From Alteromonas sp. KUL106 (GTDB lineage: Bacteria; Pseudomonadota; Gammaproteobacteria; Enterobacterales; Alteromonadaceae), in contig NZ_BLIG01000044.1 of assembly GCF_009811415.1 (NCBI RefSeq), forward strand, positions 1 through 64,000: 64,000 nt of DNA. The letters run 5' to 3'. Below are positions 36,107 to 46,025 of this stretch, piece after piece. A program made the position numbers and the translations under genes. The notes under the pieces were generated by a model, which had not been told where the DNA came from, searched no databases, and saw only the letters and a program-made list of their open reading frames with translations. How positions within the stretch are numbered: position 1 is the first letter of the stretch; every line of letters begins with the position of its first letter.

Positions 36107-36517
36107 CTACTTGCCGAATGCAAATTTTGTGTCGGCATCGCGTAATAGGAAAAGCGCAAAGCACGCACCCCACATTGGCCATGCGGCAAAGAACAGTAAG
36201 TGATTAAAGGCGTCTAGGTATTGTGGGAATGAAGAAAGCGTAGACCCACCGTGAAGAATGAAAATAAGGCCGTAGGTGTATTTTTTCGCAAGCCCTGCTA
36301 AGAATGCCAAAACAAGGGCTAGCTGGAATGCGCCCATGACGTAAACGGCTGTTTCAGGGACGCCGCCAATGCCATAGAATTTTTCAAAAATGGCCATACC
36401 GTGAGCGGGGTTAACGAACTTATCGAGTGTCCATACAAACATAACGATAAAAATCGTGATGCGAAGAGAAAGTAGAGACCACTGTAATCGATTTTGAATA
36501 TTGGTGTTGTTTTGCAT
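36107..36517 (-). CDS. DoxX-like small membrane protein
   Basis: A 136-aa protein with four predicted helices, including LRITIFIVMFVWTLDKFVNP, VYVMGAFQLALVLAFLAGL and LLFFAAWPMWGACFALFLL. The Lys-Phe-x-x-P pattern after helix 1 fits the DoxX/TQO family, often redox related. The start is ATG 36517 with GGAG 6 nt upstream. It is divergent from the second TonB receptor, with a GAACG-AC-CGTTC palindrome between them. Confidence 0.78.
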   Translation of the reverse strand: MQNNTNIQNRLQWSLLSLRITIFIVMFVWTLDKFVNPAHGMAIFEKFYGIGGVPETAVYVMGAFQLALVLAFLAGLAKKYTYGLIFILHGGSTLSSFPQYLDAFNHLLFFAAWPMWGACFALFLLRDADTKFAFGK

Positions 36518-36552
36518 GTAAGCTCCAAACATATAATAGTGAATGCATACTG

Positions 36553-36564
36553 GAACGACCGTTC
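36553..36564. promoter_or_regulatory. Small palindromic operator candidate
   Basis: GAACG and CGTTC arms with a 2-bp centre lie between the divergent DoxX-like and TonB receptor genes. Such sites often bind TetR-type repressors; no regulator gene is nearby. Confidence 0.3.
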
Positions 36565-36684
36565 AAGCTAAAAATTTCATTTAATACTGTGTTTTTAAAT
36601 ATTTTTTTGAAAATTAAATGTGCTGAAATTTTTTGTGATGCGTATCGGTCTTGTCGAATAAGAAATATAAATACGGAATTGTTA

Positions 36685-39024
36685 ATGAAAAAAGTAATCG
36701 GCCTAGCCGTTAGCACACTTGCACTTGCCATCAGTCAATCGCTCTATGCCCAACAAGTGACGGATATAGAAGTGGTTGAGGTAACAGGAAACCAGCAACG
36801 TTTAGATACGCTAAATCCTGGCGATAATACCCTTAAAGGGATTTTCGGTAGCGGTTTAAGCGCAGCAGAAACACCTCGAGCGGTGACCTCACTGTCGGCA
36901 GAAGCGATAGAAGCACTTAACATTAACGATTTACATGACATCGTAAAAGCGGCGCCCAATGCCTATGCCTCTAGCGGTTTTGGTACACCTAGTTTGCCCA
37001 GTATACGCGGCCAACTAGGCGAACTTTTCCAAGATGGCGTCAGACGTCAAGCGGGCAACAACGGTTTTGGTTTGCCTCTGTCGTTTAACAGCGTTGAGCA
37101 AATTGACGTAGTGAAAGGGCCATCTCCCGTGCTATTTGGTAGCACTCAGCGCAACGGTGGCTTTGTTAATCTTCAAACTAAAGTTGCCCCTACTTCCGAA
37201 GGAAGGGGTAAAGTCACCCTTCGCGCAGGGCGCTGGGATCAATATTCAGCACAAGTAGATTATGGTACTTCGATAGAAGAGGGTAAAAGCGGCATTCGCA
37301 TTAGTGCAGAGTATTTAGATCACGGCAGTTTCTATGACTTTGCCCAGCGCGACAGCACAAACGTGTTTGTGGCCTATCGTTATGCGCCCAGCGAAGCACT
37401 GACGTGGGACATCAGCGCGGAATATTACGATACAGATTACCCAGATAACGCAGGCATAAACCGTCCAACGCAAGACCTTATCGATAACGGCATTTATATT
37501 ACCGGTCAAGGCACTCAGCCAAATGGCAGTACAGTACCAGGGGCTGGTGCCATTATTTCTCCTACCGGCGAAGTTGTGATCCCGCGCAGCCGCGTGTTTA
37601 CCAACCCCGATGATATTAACGGTGCGGAAACTACCGTTATTCGAAGTAATGTCGAATACCAATTGGGCGATAATTTGGCGCTTCGCAATATTACCTATTA
37701 TCAATACCTTGAGCGTGAAGAAATTGCACAAAATAGCTTTGTTGAGATCATTGACGGCGCAGACACGTTTGAAAATCGCACTGAGCTAGATTACAAGTGG
37801 AGCGATAGTCAAACTACGACGGTAGGGCTTGCGCTTCGTTATAACGACGTGCTGGGCTACAGCCAGTTTACCACTGAGGCCGATAATCCGATTGATTTAA
37901 CCGGACCAATCTCGAACCGCGTTATTCCCCTGACTGATGCGCAAAAAGCCCGTTTGGTTGAGCTGCGTCCCGGCGTTTTTGTATCGCCTGGAGCACAATA
38001 TGACTTAGATGGCGATGGAAGCGGTGATTTTAACTTATCAGACACTACCGACTCTACGGCGTGGCAAACGGGCTTGGCGCTTCAACAGCGCTCTGTATGG
38101 ACCGATGAATTTTCCACCATTGCTGGTGTGCGTATTGATTACTATGACGTAGACGCACGTGACCCACTAGCGCCTATTGGTGTTGAAGCGGCTTCAGATT
38201 CATACAGCGATACTTTAACCAGCTATCAGTTGAGTGCAGTGTACAAGTTAACGGGTGATGTGAATGTATACGCGGCGTTTTCAGAGAACGACGCGACATC
38301 GAACAGCATGGCGGGTGGCACGGTATTGGGCGGTGATAATGAAATTAATCCGCTCAACTTTGCCACTGAAAATACCTTGTACGAAGTGGGCGTAAAATAT
38401 GCGCCAAGCAGCAGCTGGTACGCCGAGGCCGCTGTGTTTGACCAAACGCGAAGCCTGCGTAACCGCGATGGCAGTAACAGTGGTGTGAAAACACAGGGTT
38501 TCGAACTTCAGCTGTTCTATCAAGCAGACGATGTTTGGGTCAATGCCGCCTATAGCTATTTAGATGCACGATTTGATAATTCAGCCGCGTTTCAGGGTAC
38601 GGCGCAGGTGATTGATGCGTTTGATAATAGTCGCCCAGATATCATTGAAGGTACAGGAGTAGGATCGCCTTCGTTTACCGCATTTCCCGCATCAGACAGT
38701 CGCGTACAAGGGATCCCACCGCAAATAGCTTCAGTCAATGCTGGCTGGCAAATTACTGACGACTTGCAAATTGGGGCGAGTGCACTTTATACCAAGTCAT
38801 TCCCGCTAGACTTCTTACAAACTGTGCATATTCGCGACCAATACACGGTTGACCTAAACGCAGATTACCAAGTGACAGATGACCTACGCCTTCGTTTAGA
38901 CATCATAAACGTGACTGATGAAGAAAACTGGCAGCCGCTCTTTGAAGGCGGGTATTTTGGCGCGACTCTCGTTATGCCAAACGTACCTCGTCATGCTCAA
39001 ATTACCATGCAGTACGCGTTTTAA
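36685..39024 (+). CDS. TonB-dependent siderophore-type receptor
   Basis: A 779-aa outer-membrane receptor. The signal peptide ends SLYAQQ near residue 23 and is followed by a TonB-box-like VEVVEVTG. The plug (about 55-165) has PSIRGQLGELFQDGVRR and QIDVVKGPSPVLFGSTQRNGGFVNLQTK. The barrel ends in HAQITMQYAF. The start is ATG 36685; an upstream in-frame start adds 32 residues before the signal peptide. It is 15 nt from the TVP38-flavoreductase gene and heads a co-directional block with an ABC importer, which suggests a shared substrate. No clear Fur box is visible. Confidence 0.92.
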   Translation: MKKVIGLAVSTLALAISQSLYAQQVTDIEVVEVTGNQQRLDTLNPGDNTLKGIFGSGLSAAETPRAVTSLSAEAIEALNINDLHDIVKAAPNAYASSGFGTPSLPSIRGQLGELFQDGVRRQAGNNGFGLPLSFNSVEQIDVVKGPSPVLFGSTQRNGGFVNLQTKVAPTSEGRGKVTLRAGRWDQYSAQVDYGTSIEEGKSGIRISAEYLDHGSFYDFAQRDSTNVFVAYRYAPSEALTWDISAEYYDTDYPDNAGINRPTQDLIDNGIYITGQGTQPNGSTVPGAGAIISPTGEVVIPRSRVFTNPDDINGAETTVIRSNVEYQLGDNLALRNITYYQYLEREEIAQNSFVEIIDGADTFENRTELDYKWSDSQTTTVGLALRYNDVLGYSQFTTEADNPIDLTGPISNRVIPLTDAQKARLVELRPGVFVSPGAQYDLDGDGSGDFNLSDTTDSTAWQTGLALQQRSVWTDEFSTIAGVRIDYYDVDARDPLAPIGVEAASDSYSDTLTSYQLSAVYKLTGDVNVYAAFSENDATSNSMAGGTVLGGDNEINPLNFATENTLYEVGVKYAPSSSWYAEAAVFDQTRSLRNRDGSNSGVKTQGFELQLFYQADDVWVNAAYSYLDARFDNSAAFQGTAQVIDAFDNSRPDIIEGTGVGSPSFTAFPASDSRVQGIPPQIASVNAGWQITDDLQIGASALYTKSFPLDFLQTVHIRDQYTVDLNADYQVTDDLRLRLDIINVTDEENWQPLFEGGYFGATLVMPNVPRHAQITMQYAF

Positions 39025-39039
39025 GCGCTAAGGATTTTT

Positions 39040-41193
39040 ATGTTAAAGAAGATAGCGCTATTAGGGGTCATTGCTGCCGCCATATTTAGTTTTTTTTATT
39101 TTGAATTAAATAGCTACTTAACCCTTCAAGGAATGAAGGACTCACTTGATACCTTCCAAGCACAGATTGCACAAAACCCTGTGTTGAGTATGGGTGTGTT
39201 CTTCGCCATTTATGTCGCAGTTACCGCACTTTCCTTGCCGGGGGCTGCTATTTTAACCTTGGCGGCGGGGGCGTTGTTTGGTCTTTTACAGGGCCTAATT
39301 ATTGTGTCCTTTGCCTCTAGTATTGGGGCAACGCTGGCGTTTTTAGTTTCGCGCTTCATTTTGCGCGATACCGTACGTAATAAGTTTAAAGAAAAGCTTA
39401 AAAAGATTGATGAGGGCGTAGAAAAGCAGGGCGCGTTTTATTTGTTTACGCTTCGCTTAGTGCCCGTATTTCCGTTCTTTTTAATTAACTTGTTGATGGG
39501 ACTCACCTCGCTTAAAACATGGACATTCTACTGGGTAAGCCAAGTAGGTATGCTTGCAGGTACCGCAGTTTACGTGAACGCCGGTACCCAACTTGCGCAA
39601 ATAGACAGTTTGTCTGGCATCGTCTCACCTGGGCTTATCTTTTCGTTTATTCTGCTGGGTATCTTTCCTTGGATTGCCAAAGCTATTGTGGCAGTAGTAA
39701 ACCGCCGTCGCGTTTACAAAGGCTACAATAAACCGAAAACCTTCGATCGCAACTTAGTGGTAATTGGTGCTGGCGCGGGTGGTTTGGTTACCAGCTACAT
39801 TGCAGCAGCGGTGAAAGCCAAAGTCACGCTGGTAGAAGCGGGTGAAATGGGCGGAGACTGTCTTAACTACGGCTGCGTACCGAGCAAGGCCATCATAAAA
39901 ACGGCTAAAGTGGCCAACCAAATGCGCAATGCCCACAGCTACGGTATAGAGCCTGTAACCCCTGCCATGTCGTTTAAAAAAGTAATGGCCCGTGTACACG
40001 ACGTAATTGCCGCTATTGCGCCTAACGATAGCGTGGAGCGTTACACCAGCTTGGGGGTAGATGTGGTAAAAGGCTATGCGAAGATCATCGACCCATGGAC
40101 AGTAGAAATTAAAAAGAACGATGGCAGCACACAAACGCTAACCACAAAGAACATTGTTGTTGCTACAGGCGCTGCGCCGTTTATTCCTGAATTACCAGGT
40201 ATTGAGCAGAGCGGTTATGTTACCTCTGACACCTTATGGACCAAGTTTGCTGAGCTTGAAGATGCGCCAAAACGTTTAGTTGTGTTAGGTGGTGGGCCTA
40301 TTGGTTGTGAACTCGCCCAAGCCTTTTCACGGCTTGGCAGCGAAGTAACGCAAGTGGAGCGGGCCCCGCGTTTAATGGGCCGAGAAGATACAGACGTGGC
40401 GGAGTATGCTGAGTCTGTGCTCAGAGAAAGCGGCGTAAAGGTACTGACGTCCCATGATGCCCTTCGCTTTGAGCAACAAGACGGTGAAAAAGTGCTAGTA
40501 GTAGCAAAAGAAGGCGTTGAATCTACCATTGCTTATGACGAAGTCATTGTGGCCGTCGGTCGAAAAGCACGTTTACAGGGTTTTGGTCTTGAAGATTTAG
40601 GTATTCAATTTGATAGAACGATTGAAACCGACGAATACTTACAAACCCTGATGCCAAACATTTTTGCCGCGGGCGATGTGGTAGGGCCTTATCAATTTAC
40701 CCATGTGGCCGCGCACCAGGCATGGTACGCGGCTGTTAATGCGCTTTTCGGCACGTTTAAGAAATTCAAAGTTGATTATCGCGTTATTCCGTGGACAACC
40801 TTTATCGACCCAGAAGTGGCGCGCGTGGGCATTAACGAACGGGATGCTGCCGAGCAAGACATTGACGTTGAAGTAACCCGTTATGAATTTGCAGAGTTAG
40901 ATCGTGCTGTTGCGGAAAGTGCTAGAAAAGGATTTATTAAAGTGCTTACACCGCCGGGTAAAGACAAAATACTGGGTGTTACTATCGTTTCAGAACACGC
41001 AGGAGACTTAATGGCTGAGTTTGTTATTGCTATGAAGCATGACCTAGGATTAAACAAGATCCTTGGCACTATTCACGCCTACCCAACATGGGCTGAAGGC
41101 GCAAAATACGTCGCCGGCAATTGGAAGCGTGCGAATGCGCCTGAAAAACTACTCAGCTATGTAGAAAAGTTTCACACGTGGCGCAGAGGGTAG
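39040..41193 (+). CDS. TVP38/TMEM64 membrane domain fused to FAD pyridine-nucleotide disulfide oxidoreductase
   Basis: A 717-aa fusion. Residues about 1-225 form a DedA/SNARE-associated-type membrane domain (VTALSLPGAAILTLAAGALFG, LRLVPVFPFFLINLLMGL). Residues about 237-710 form a class-I flavoprotein with an FAD site VIGAGAGGLVTSY, redox pair C274-x4-C279 (GGDCLNYGCVPSK), an NAD site VVLGGGPIGCELAQAF and the C-terminal HAYPTWAE base motif. It resembles mercuric reductase but lacks that enzyme's N-terminal metal-binding domain and C-terminal Cys pair, so I do not call it MerA. It likely reduces a disulfide or quinone-like substrate at the inner membrane. Confidence 0.92.
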   Translation: MLKKIALLGVIAAAIFSFFYFELNSYLTLQGMKDSLDTFQAQIAQNPVLSMGVFFAIYVAVTALSLPGAAILTLAAGALFGLLQGLIIVSFASSIGATLAFLVSRFILRDTVRNKFKEKLKKIDEGVEKQGAFYLFTLRLVPVFPFFLINLLMGLTSLKTWTFYWVSQVGMLAGTAVYVNAGTQLAQIDSLSGIVSPGLIFSFILLGIFPWIAKAIVAVVNRRRVYKGYNKPKTFDRNLVVIGAGAGGLVTSYIAAAVKAKVTLVEAGEMGGDCLNYGCVPSKAIIKTAKVANQMRNAHSYGIEPVTPAMSFKKVMARVHDVIAAIAPNDSVERYTSLGVDVVKGYAKIIDPWTVEIKKNDGSTQTLTTKNIVVATGAAPFIPELPGIEQSGYVTSDTLWTKFAELEDAPKRLVVLGGGPIGCELAQAFSRLGSEVTQVERAPRLMGREDTDVAEYAESVLRESGVKVLTSHDALRFEQQDGEKVLVVAKEGVESTIAYDEVIVAVGRKARLQGFGLEDLGIQFDRTIETDEYLQTLMPNIFAAGDVVGPYQFTHVAAHQAWYAAVNALFGTFKKFKVDYRVIPWTTFIDPEVARVGINERDAAEQDIDVEVTRYEFAELDRAVAESARKGFIKVLTPPGKDKILGVTIVSEHAGDLMAEFVIAMKHDLGLNKILGTIHAYPTWAEGAKYVAGNWKRANAPEKLLSYVEKFHTWRRG

Positions 41194-41239
41194 CAGCCGT
41201 GACGCAGAGGGTAGCAACCGTGGCGCAGAGGGTAACAAC
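41177..41239 (+). repeat. Three tandem 21-bp repeats across a gene boundary
   Basis: Three 21-bp units (41177-41197, 41198-41218, 41219-41239) differ at only one to two bases. The first contains the stop codon of the flavoreductase; the others fill the gap to the DUF547 gene. The 21-bp period keeps frame, so a fused VAQRVAA-like heptad extension would be read if translation began at the GTG at 41178. Confidence 0.9.
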
Positions 41240-41258
41240 CGAGGCAAGGAAACAAGCG

Positions 41259-42158
41259 ATGCCAAGACTAGCATCGATGAGAAGATTAGGTCGATTGGCA
41301 GCAAGCAGCGTTATGCTGCTTGCCGCGAGCGTGAGTTTTTCGGTCTTGTCTGATGAAGCGGTGCTTAAAGGCGCTACGGGGTTACACGACCCGTTTAGTG
41401 CGTTACTCAGCGAGCATGTGAAAACCATTGATGAGGGTGCTAGTACACAGGTTGATTACAGCGGGTTTCAACAAAATAGCGAACGGTTAACTCGGTATCT
41501 AAATAGCTTAGCGAAAGTAAAACAAAGTACCTTTGACAGCTGGAGCGAGGCCGAACAACTGGCGTTTCTCATCAACGCTTATAATGCTTACACCATCGAT
41601 CTTATTCTCACCGAGTATCCTGAGATAGATTCTATTCGCGACTTAGGCGGCTTTTTCTCATCGCCCTGGAAAAAGGAAATTGCGCCACTACTGGGTAAAA
41701 CTCGTACACTGGATGAAATAGAGCATGAGCTTATTCGCGGGCAAAATAAACAAAACAAAGGATATAACGAGCCTCGTATTCATTTTGCCGTTAACTGTGC
41801 CAGCATCGGTTGCCCGGCGCTTCGTGAAGAAGCCTACGTTGGTGCAAAGCTTGATAGTCAACTTGATGCTCAAACAAAGCGCTTTTTAGCTGATACGTCA
41901 CGCAACAGAATGGACGGTAACATCTTGAAGCTCTCTAGAATATTCGATTGGTACAGAGAAGATTTTGAAAACAACGCAGGGCTTGAAAGCAAAAGTTGGC
42001 AAGATCAAAAAAACGTAAACACAGAAAATCTGAGCCAATTTCTATTGTTATATCAAGATGCGTTAAACCTATCGGAACTGCAGGTCTTAGCGCTTGAGCA
42101 GGGTAAGGCCGATATAGTGTTTTTAGATTACGACTGGGCGCTAAATGCAACGCAATAG
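41259..42158 (+). CDS. DUF547 exported protein
   Basis: A 299-aa protein with a basic N-terminus and hydrophobic signal (LAASSVMLLAASVSFSVLS). DUF547 follows: LAFLINAYNAYTIDLIL, INSIRDLGG-like SIRDLGGFFSSPWKKE, DEIEHELIR and IHFAVNCASIGCPALREEAY. The conserved Cys-His residues suggest a papain/transglutaminase-like fold, but the reaction is unknown. I chose ATG 41259 with AAGGA upstream over a GTG at 41178, which lies inside the 21-bp repeats. It overlaps the binding-protein gene by 14 nt, so they are coupled. Confidence 0.88.
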   Translation: MPRLASMRRLGRLAASSVMLLAASVSFSVLSDEAVLKGATGLHDPFSALLSEHVKTIDEGASTQVDYSGFQQNSERLTRYLNSLAKVKQSTFDSWSEAEQLAFLINAYNAYTIDLILTEYPEIDSIRDLGGFFSSPWKKEIAPLLGKTRTLDEIEHELIRGQNKQNKGYNEPRIHFAVNCASIGCPALREEAYVGAKLDSQLDAQTKRFLADTSRNRMDGNILKLSRIFDWYREDFENNAGLESKSWQDQKNVNTENLSQFLLLYQDALNLSELQVLALEQGKADIVFLDYDWALNATQ

Positions 42159-43524
42159 CGTGTTAGTCAATCCAAAAGCGTTTTGTTCAAGCTGCTTTAA
42201 CAAATCGCGTTCTCTAGTAATGGGCGTAGCGCTGGCCTTGCTTCTTATCGGTTCTCAGGTAATAGCAGCTTCCCATGCTTTTGCGGTGCTGCATGAGGTG
42301 CCCAGTGCTTATTTTCCTAGCACTGAATTACACGGGCACTCTGAGCCGCTAACACTTGCGTCAACAGACTCGCATTCGTCATCCGCTAAAGACCTTACAC
42401 AAGACAAACCGCTGGTGCGATTTCATGCATGGGGCGGAAGCGCTCAAGTAAACGGTTATTTGCAATGGGTAGCCGCGCAGGTAAACCAGCGTTTTAACAT
42501 CGAACTGCAGCACGTCAAGCTTGCTGACACCAGCGACGCCGTATCGCGAGTGTTGGCAGAGAAAGCAGCGGGCAATCACGATAACGGCAGCGTGGATTTG
42601 ATATGGATAAATGGCGAAAACTTTGCCGCAATGAAAAAGCACGATTTACTTGCTAGAGGCTGGGTTGATGAACTCCATCATTTTTCGCTAACTCGCCCGG
42701 AAAAGAACCCTGCCATGATAACCGATTTTGGTGAAGCTACCCTTGGCATGGAAGCCCCTTGGGGTAAGGCGTCAATGGTGTTCTATTATCGCAGTGCGCA
42801 CATGAAGGCGCTCGACGCTGTTCCTCCGCAAACCCTACATGAACTTCTGCAGTTCGCTCAAAAAGCGCCCGGACGTTTCACTTATCCAGTACCGAGCGAT
42901 TATTTAGGTATTAGCTTTATTAAATATGCAGCGATTGCACTTAACGGCGACAAACAGTCTTTATTTTACAAACCGGTTACCGGACAGTCTCTTCAGGCTG
43001 TATTACCCGCGCTTTGGGCTTATTTGGACCAGTTGCATCCAAATATGTGGCAGCAAGGGGAGTATATGCTTCGTCAAGCCTCACAACTTCAGCGCTTGGT
43101 TGGCACTGGTGAGTTAACCCTCGCGTTTTCATTTACTGCCGCTGAAATTCCATCAGCCGTCAATCGTTTTGACTTACCCGACGACGTGCGCACCTACGTG
43201 ATGCAAGACGGCAGTCTGGCTAACGTGCATTTCGTGGGGTTGACCTACAATTCAGGCAACAAAGCAGCGGCAAAGACAGTGGTGAACTTTTTGCTTTCGC
43301 CAGAAGCGCAAGCCGAGAAGCAAAAGTTGGCAGTGTGGGGGGACGACACGGTACTGGATATGGCAACGCTGACAAAAGCACAAAACGTGTTATTTAAAGA
43401 TGACACCGTACATAAATCTGCCCTAGACAAATCGCTGTCGACAGTGCTGCTAGCCGAACCCCACGCAAGCTGGACCGATAAACTGCGTGAAGCTTGGTAT
43501 GAACGGTACGGGGCACGTTACTGA
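42145..43524 (+). CDS. ynjB: YnjB-type ABC transporter solute-binding protein
   Basis: A 459-aa periplasmic binding protein. The N-terminal basic region and hydrophobic helix (VMGVALALLLIGSQVIAASHA) form the signal. The mature part shows the YnjB pattern VRFHAWGGSAQVNGYLQWVA, VDLIWINGENFAAMK, APWGKASMVFYY and LSPEAQAEKQKLAVWGDDTVL. The family is distantly related to thiamine- and iron-type binding proteins; the ligand of YnjB is not established. It overlaps the permease by 1 nt (TGATG). Confidence 0.9.
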   Translation: MQRNSVLVNPKAFCSSCFNKSRSLVMGVALALLLIGSQVIAASHAFAVLHEVPSAYFPSTELHGHSEPLTLASTDSHSSSAKDLTQDKPLVRFHAWGGSAQVNGYLQWVAAQVNQRFNIELQHVKLADTSDAVSRVLAEKAAGNHDNGSVDLIWINGENFAAMKKHDLLARGWVDELHHFSLTRPEKNPAMITDFGEATLGMEAPWGKASMVFYYRSAHMKALDAVPPQTLHELLQFAQKAPGRFTYPVPSDYLGISFIKYAAIALNGDKQSLFYKPVTGQSLQAVLPALWAYLDQLHPNMWQQGEYMLRQASQLQRLVGTGELTLAFSFTAAEIPSAVNRFDLPDDVRTYVMQDGSLANVHFVGLTYNSGNKAAAKTVVNFLLSPEAQAEKQKLAVWGDDTVLDMATLTKAQNVLFKDDTVHKSALDKSLSTVLLAEPHASWTDKLREAWYERYGARY

Positions 43525-45362
43525 TGTTTACTCTCGTTACACTTGTTGCGCGCTGGTGTTTGCTCTTATTACTTTGCATTCCTATATTGGCAGGGTTGTT
43601 AGGGGTAATATTTCCTGCGATGGGTTATTTCCCAGCCATTGGCGCAAACGCCTTTTCAATGCAAGTGTTTGCTACGCTATTCGCACTCCCTGACATAGGG
43701 CAAATGATGTGGTTGTCGCTTTTTACAGGCTTAGGCTCAACGTTCTTAGCCGTATTGGCAGCATTTTGTATTCTCGCCACGTTTTATCAATCTTCCCTAC
43801 TGGGGAAAGTCCAAGGTGTGCTTAGTCCGTTTCTAGTATTTCCTCATGCATCGGCCGCCATTGCCTTGTTGTTCGTACTGAGTCCTTCTGGGATATTTGC
43901 GGCAATCAGCACGCGCATTAATGGGTATTTTAGCCATGTTTTTACGAGTTCCTTTGTTAATGAAACAGCGCTGCCAGCCTCGAATGAGGGAGCGCTATTG
44001 TACGACGATACTGGGTTGAGTGTACTGATCGCGCTTAGTTTGAAAGAGGTGCCGTTTATTATATTAATGACGCTAAGCGTTATGTCTCAGCCGCTGGTGA
44101 AAAAGAAACTAACGGGGTACGTAAAAGTGGGGGCGGCGTTGGGCTATTCACCCACTGCAAGTTTTTTCAAACTGGTGCTGCCGACCATTTTCTCACAAAT
44201 AAAATTGCCGATTTTAGCGGTGTTAGTCTTCGCCACGTCAAATGTGGAAATTCCACTCATTCTTGGGCCGAATAACCCAAGCACCTTGGCTGTTGCTATT
44301 ATGTATTGGTTTAATCATATTGATTTGTCTATGCGTCTGCTTGCAAGTAGCGCTGCTGTGCTACAAGTGGCAGTATCCGCGGTGGCAATACTGTTATTTT
44401 TAGGCATTGAGCGTTTCGTGAAGAACATGGCTAAACACTGCCTTGCAACAGGTAATCGATTTTTTGCAGATACAGCGTTACGCAGCTGTGGGTTTGCCAT
44501 AATGGCGCTTTACATCATCTTGATTTGCGCGATGGTATATACGGTTGTTATGTACGCCTTTGCGAAACAATGGCATTTTCCGCTGTTGCTGCCTGAGGGC
44601 ACCACATTGTTGCATTGGAATACCGCGTTGAGCGCACTGGCATCCCCTTTTATTAATACCTTACTGCTTGGCGTTCTCGTTAGTACATCCTCGCTAGTGC
44701 TCGTTTTATTTACCCTTGAAAGCGAGCAGCTAAAGCCAGCGCGCGCTTTTATCGCTAATGCTTTTTCATTATCTCTTTTCTTGCCCCTGTTAGTGCCGGG
44801 CGTGGCTTTTTTATATGGTTTAGTGTGGTTTCAACAGCTCGCATTTCAAAATGCGGTATGGTTTCACACCTACATCGCGCACATGGTTTATGTGGTGCCT
44901 TACGTGTTTTTATCGATGGCCGTAGCGTATAGGAAGTTAGACAATCGATATGCAATGGTGGCGCAGAACTTGGGTAAAACGCCATGGCAGGTGTTTTACC
45001 ATATTAAGTTGCCTTCGTTGTTTAGCGCTATCATGATAGCGTGGGCGTTAGGATTAGCCATTAGCTTTAGTCAATACTTACCCACTTTACTAGCGTCTGG
45101 CGGCACTATTCCTACCGTCACCACAGAGGCGGTAGCGTCGGTTTCTGGAAGCAGTACGCGTCTTACTGCGGTATATGTGATTGTTCAAGCGATGATGCCC
45201 CTAATCGGCTTCATGATCGCCTGGTATTTGCCTGTTTTCGCAATGGGACAGGGGAAGAGGCAAATGCATATATCAAATTATTCAAGGGCCACTACAGCTG
45301 AGCCAGTGCAGCAAGCGCGAATAAACAAAAGTAAGAATAAGAGTAAAAAAGGGCGTAATTGA
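43524..45362 (+). CDS. ynjC: YnjC-type ABC transporter permease
   Basis: A 612-aa inner-membrane protein with two fused permease halves of about six helices each, the ThiP-like design. The EAA-like loops are near GAALGYSPTASFFKLVLPTIF (about 200) and AQNLGKTPWQVFYHIKLPSLF (about 480). The C-terminus is basic (RINKSKNKSKKGR). It partners the binding protein before it and the ATPase after it; the ATPase start overlaps its last codons. Confidence 0.92.
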   Translation: MFTLVTLVARWCLLLLLCIPILAGLLGVIFPAMGYFPAIGANAFSMQVFATLFALPDIGQMMWLSLFTGLGSTFLAVLAAFCILATFYQSSLLGKVQGVLSPFLVFPHASAAIALLFVLSPSGIFAAISTRINGYFSHVFTSSFVNETALPASNEGALLYDDTGLSVLIALSLKEVPFIILMTLSVMSQPLVKKKLTGYVKVGAALGYSPTASFFKLVLPTIFSQIKLPILAVLVFATSNVEIPLILGPNNPSTLAVAIMYWFNHIDLSMRLLASSAAVLQVAVSAVAILLFLGIERFVKNMAKHCLATGNRFFADTALRSCGFAIMALYIILICAMVYTVVMYAFAKQWHFPLLLPEGTTLLHWNTALSALASPFINTLLLGVLVSTSSLVLVLFTLESEQLKPARAFIANAFSLSLFLPLLVPGVAFLYGLVWFQQLAFQNAVWFHTYIAHMVYVVPYVFLSMAVAYRKLDNRYAMVAQNLGKTPWQVFYHIKLPSLFSAIMIAWALGLAISFSQYLPTLLASGGTIPTVTTEAVASVSGSSTRLTAVYVIVQAMMPLIGFMIAWYLPVFAMGQGKRQMHISNYSRATTAEPVQQARINKSKNKSKKGRN

Positions 45363-45994
45363 CAGTGCTTAGTTTAGAAGAAATTGTAATCTATCGCGAT
45401 AAAGAGCCGCTGCTTCAGTTAAGCGCTGAGGTGGCAAAGGGAGAGGTGTTAACCGTAATGGGCCCAAGTGGCGCAGGTAAATCTACATTACTCCAAGCTA
45501 TCGCCGGGCAGCTTCAGGCGCCGTTTACTTTAGCAGGGCAAATTAAAATAAATGATGTGGTGATGAATAATATCGATGCGCACCTTCGCAAAGTGGGCAT
45601 TATGTTCCAGGACGCCTTGCTATTTGAACACATGACGGTGGGAGAAAATATTGCTTTTGCCATGCCAAATAACGCCCATAAAAACAAGCAAATGAAACGT
45701 GACGCCATTAACGAGTTGTTAGCGGCGGTGGAACTTGATGGATTAGCCGACCGGGCGGTAACGACTCTTTCTGGTGGACAGCAGGCAAGAATAAGCCTGA
45801 TTAGAACGCTAGCCTCGCAGCCAGAAGTGGTGTTGCTCGACGAGCCGTTTAGTAAATTAGATGTGGCACTTCGCAGCCAAATACGCACTTGGACGTTTTC
45901 ACAACTAAAAGCGCGCTGTATACCCGCCGTGTTAGTCACGCACGACAAAGATGATGCACTCGCCGCAGGTGGAGAGGTTATAGAACTTCGTTAG
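45359..45994 (+). CDS. ynjD: YnjD-type ABC transporter ATP-binding protein
   Basis: A 211-aa ABC ATPase. Walker A is GPSGAGKST (35-43), the signature LSGGQQARISL near 138, Walker B VVLLDEPF and the switch His in VTHDKDD. The TTG start overlaps the permease stop by 4 nt; a GTG two codons later is an alternative. It energises import through YnjB and YnjC. Confidence 0.93.
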   Translation: MTVLSLEEIVIYRDKEPLLQLSAEVAKGEVLTVMGPSGAGKSTLLQAIAGQLQAPFTLAGQIKINDVVMNNIDAHLRKVGIMFQDALLFEHMTVGENIAFAMPNNAHKNKQMKRDAINELLAAVELDGLADRAVTTLSGGQQARISLIRTLASQPEVVLLDEPFSKLDVALRSQIRTWTFSQLKARCIPAVLVTHDKDDALAAGGEVIELR

Positions 45995-46025
45995 AAGTGT
46001 TACGAATATACTGCAGGAAACGTTC

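Noticed and set aside
39040..41193. Mercuric reductase
   Set aside because: The CLNYGC active site fits, but the N-terminal heavy-metal domain and C-terminal vicinal Cys are absent and no other mer gene is present.
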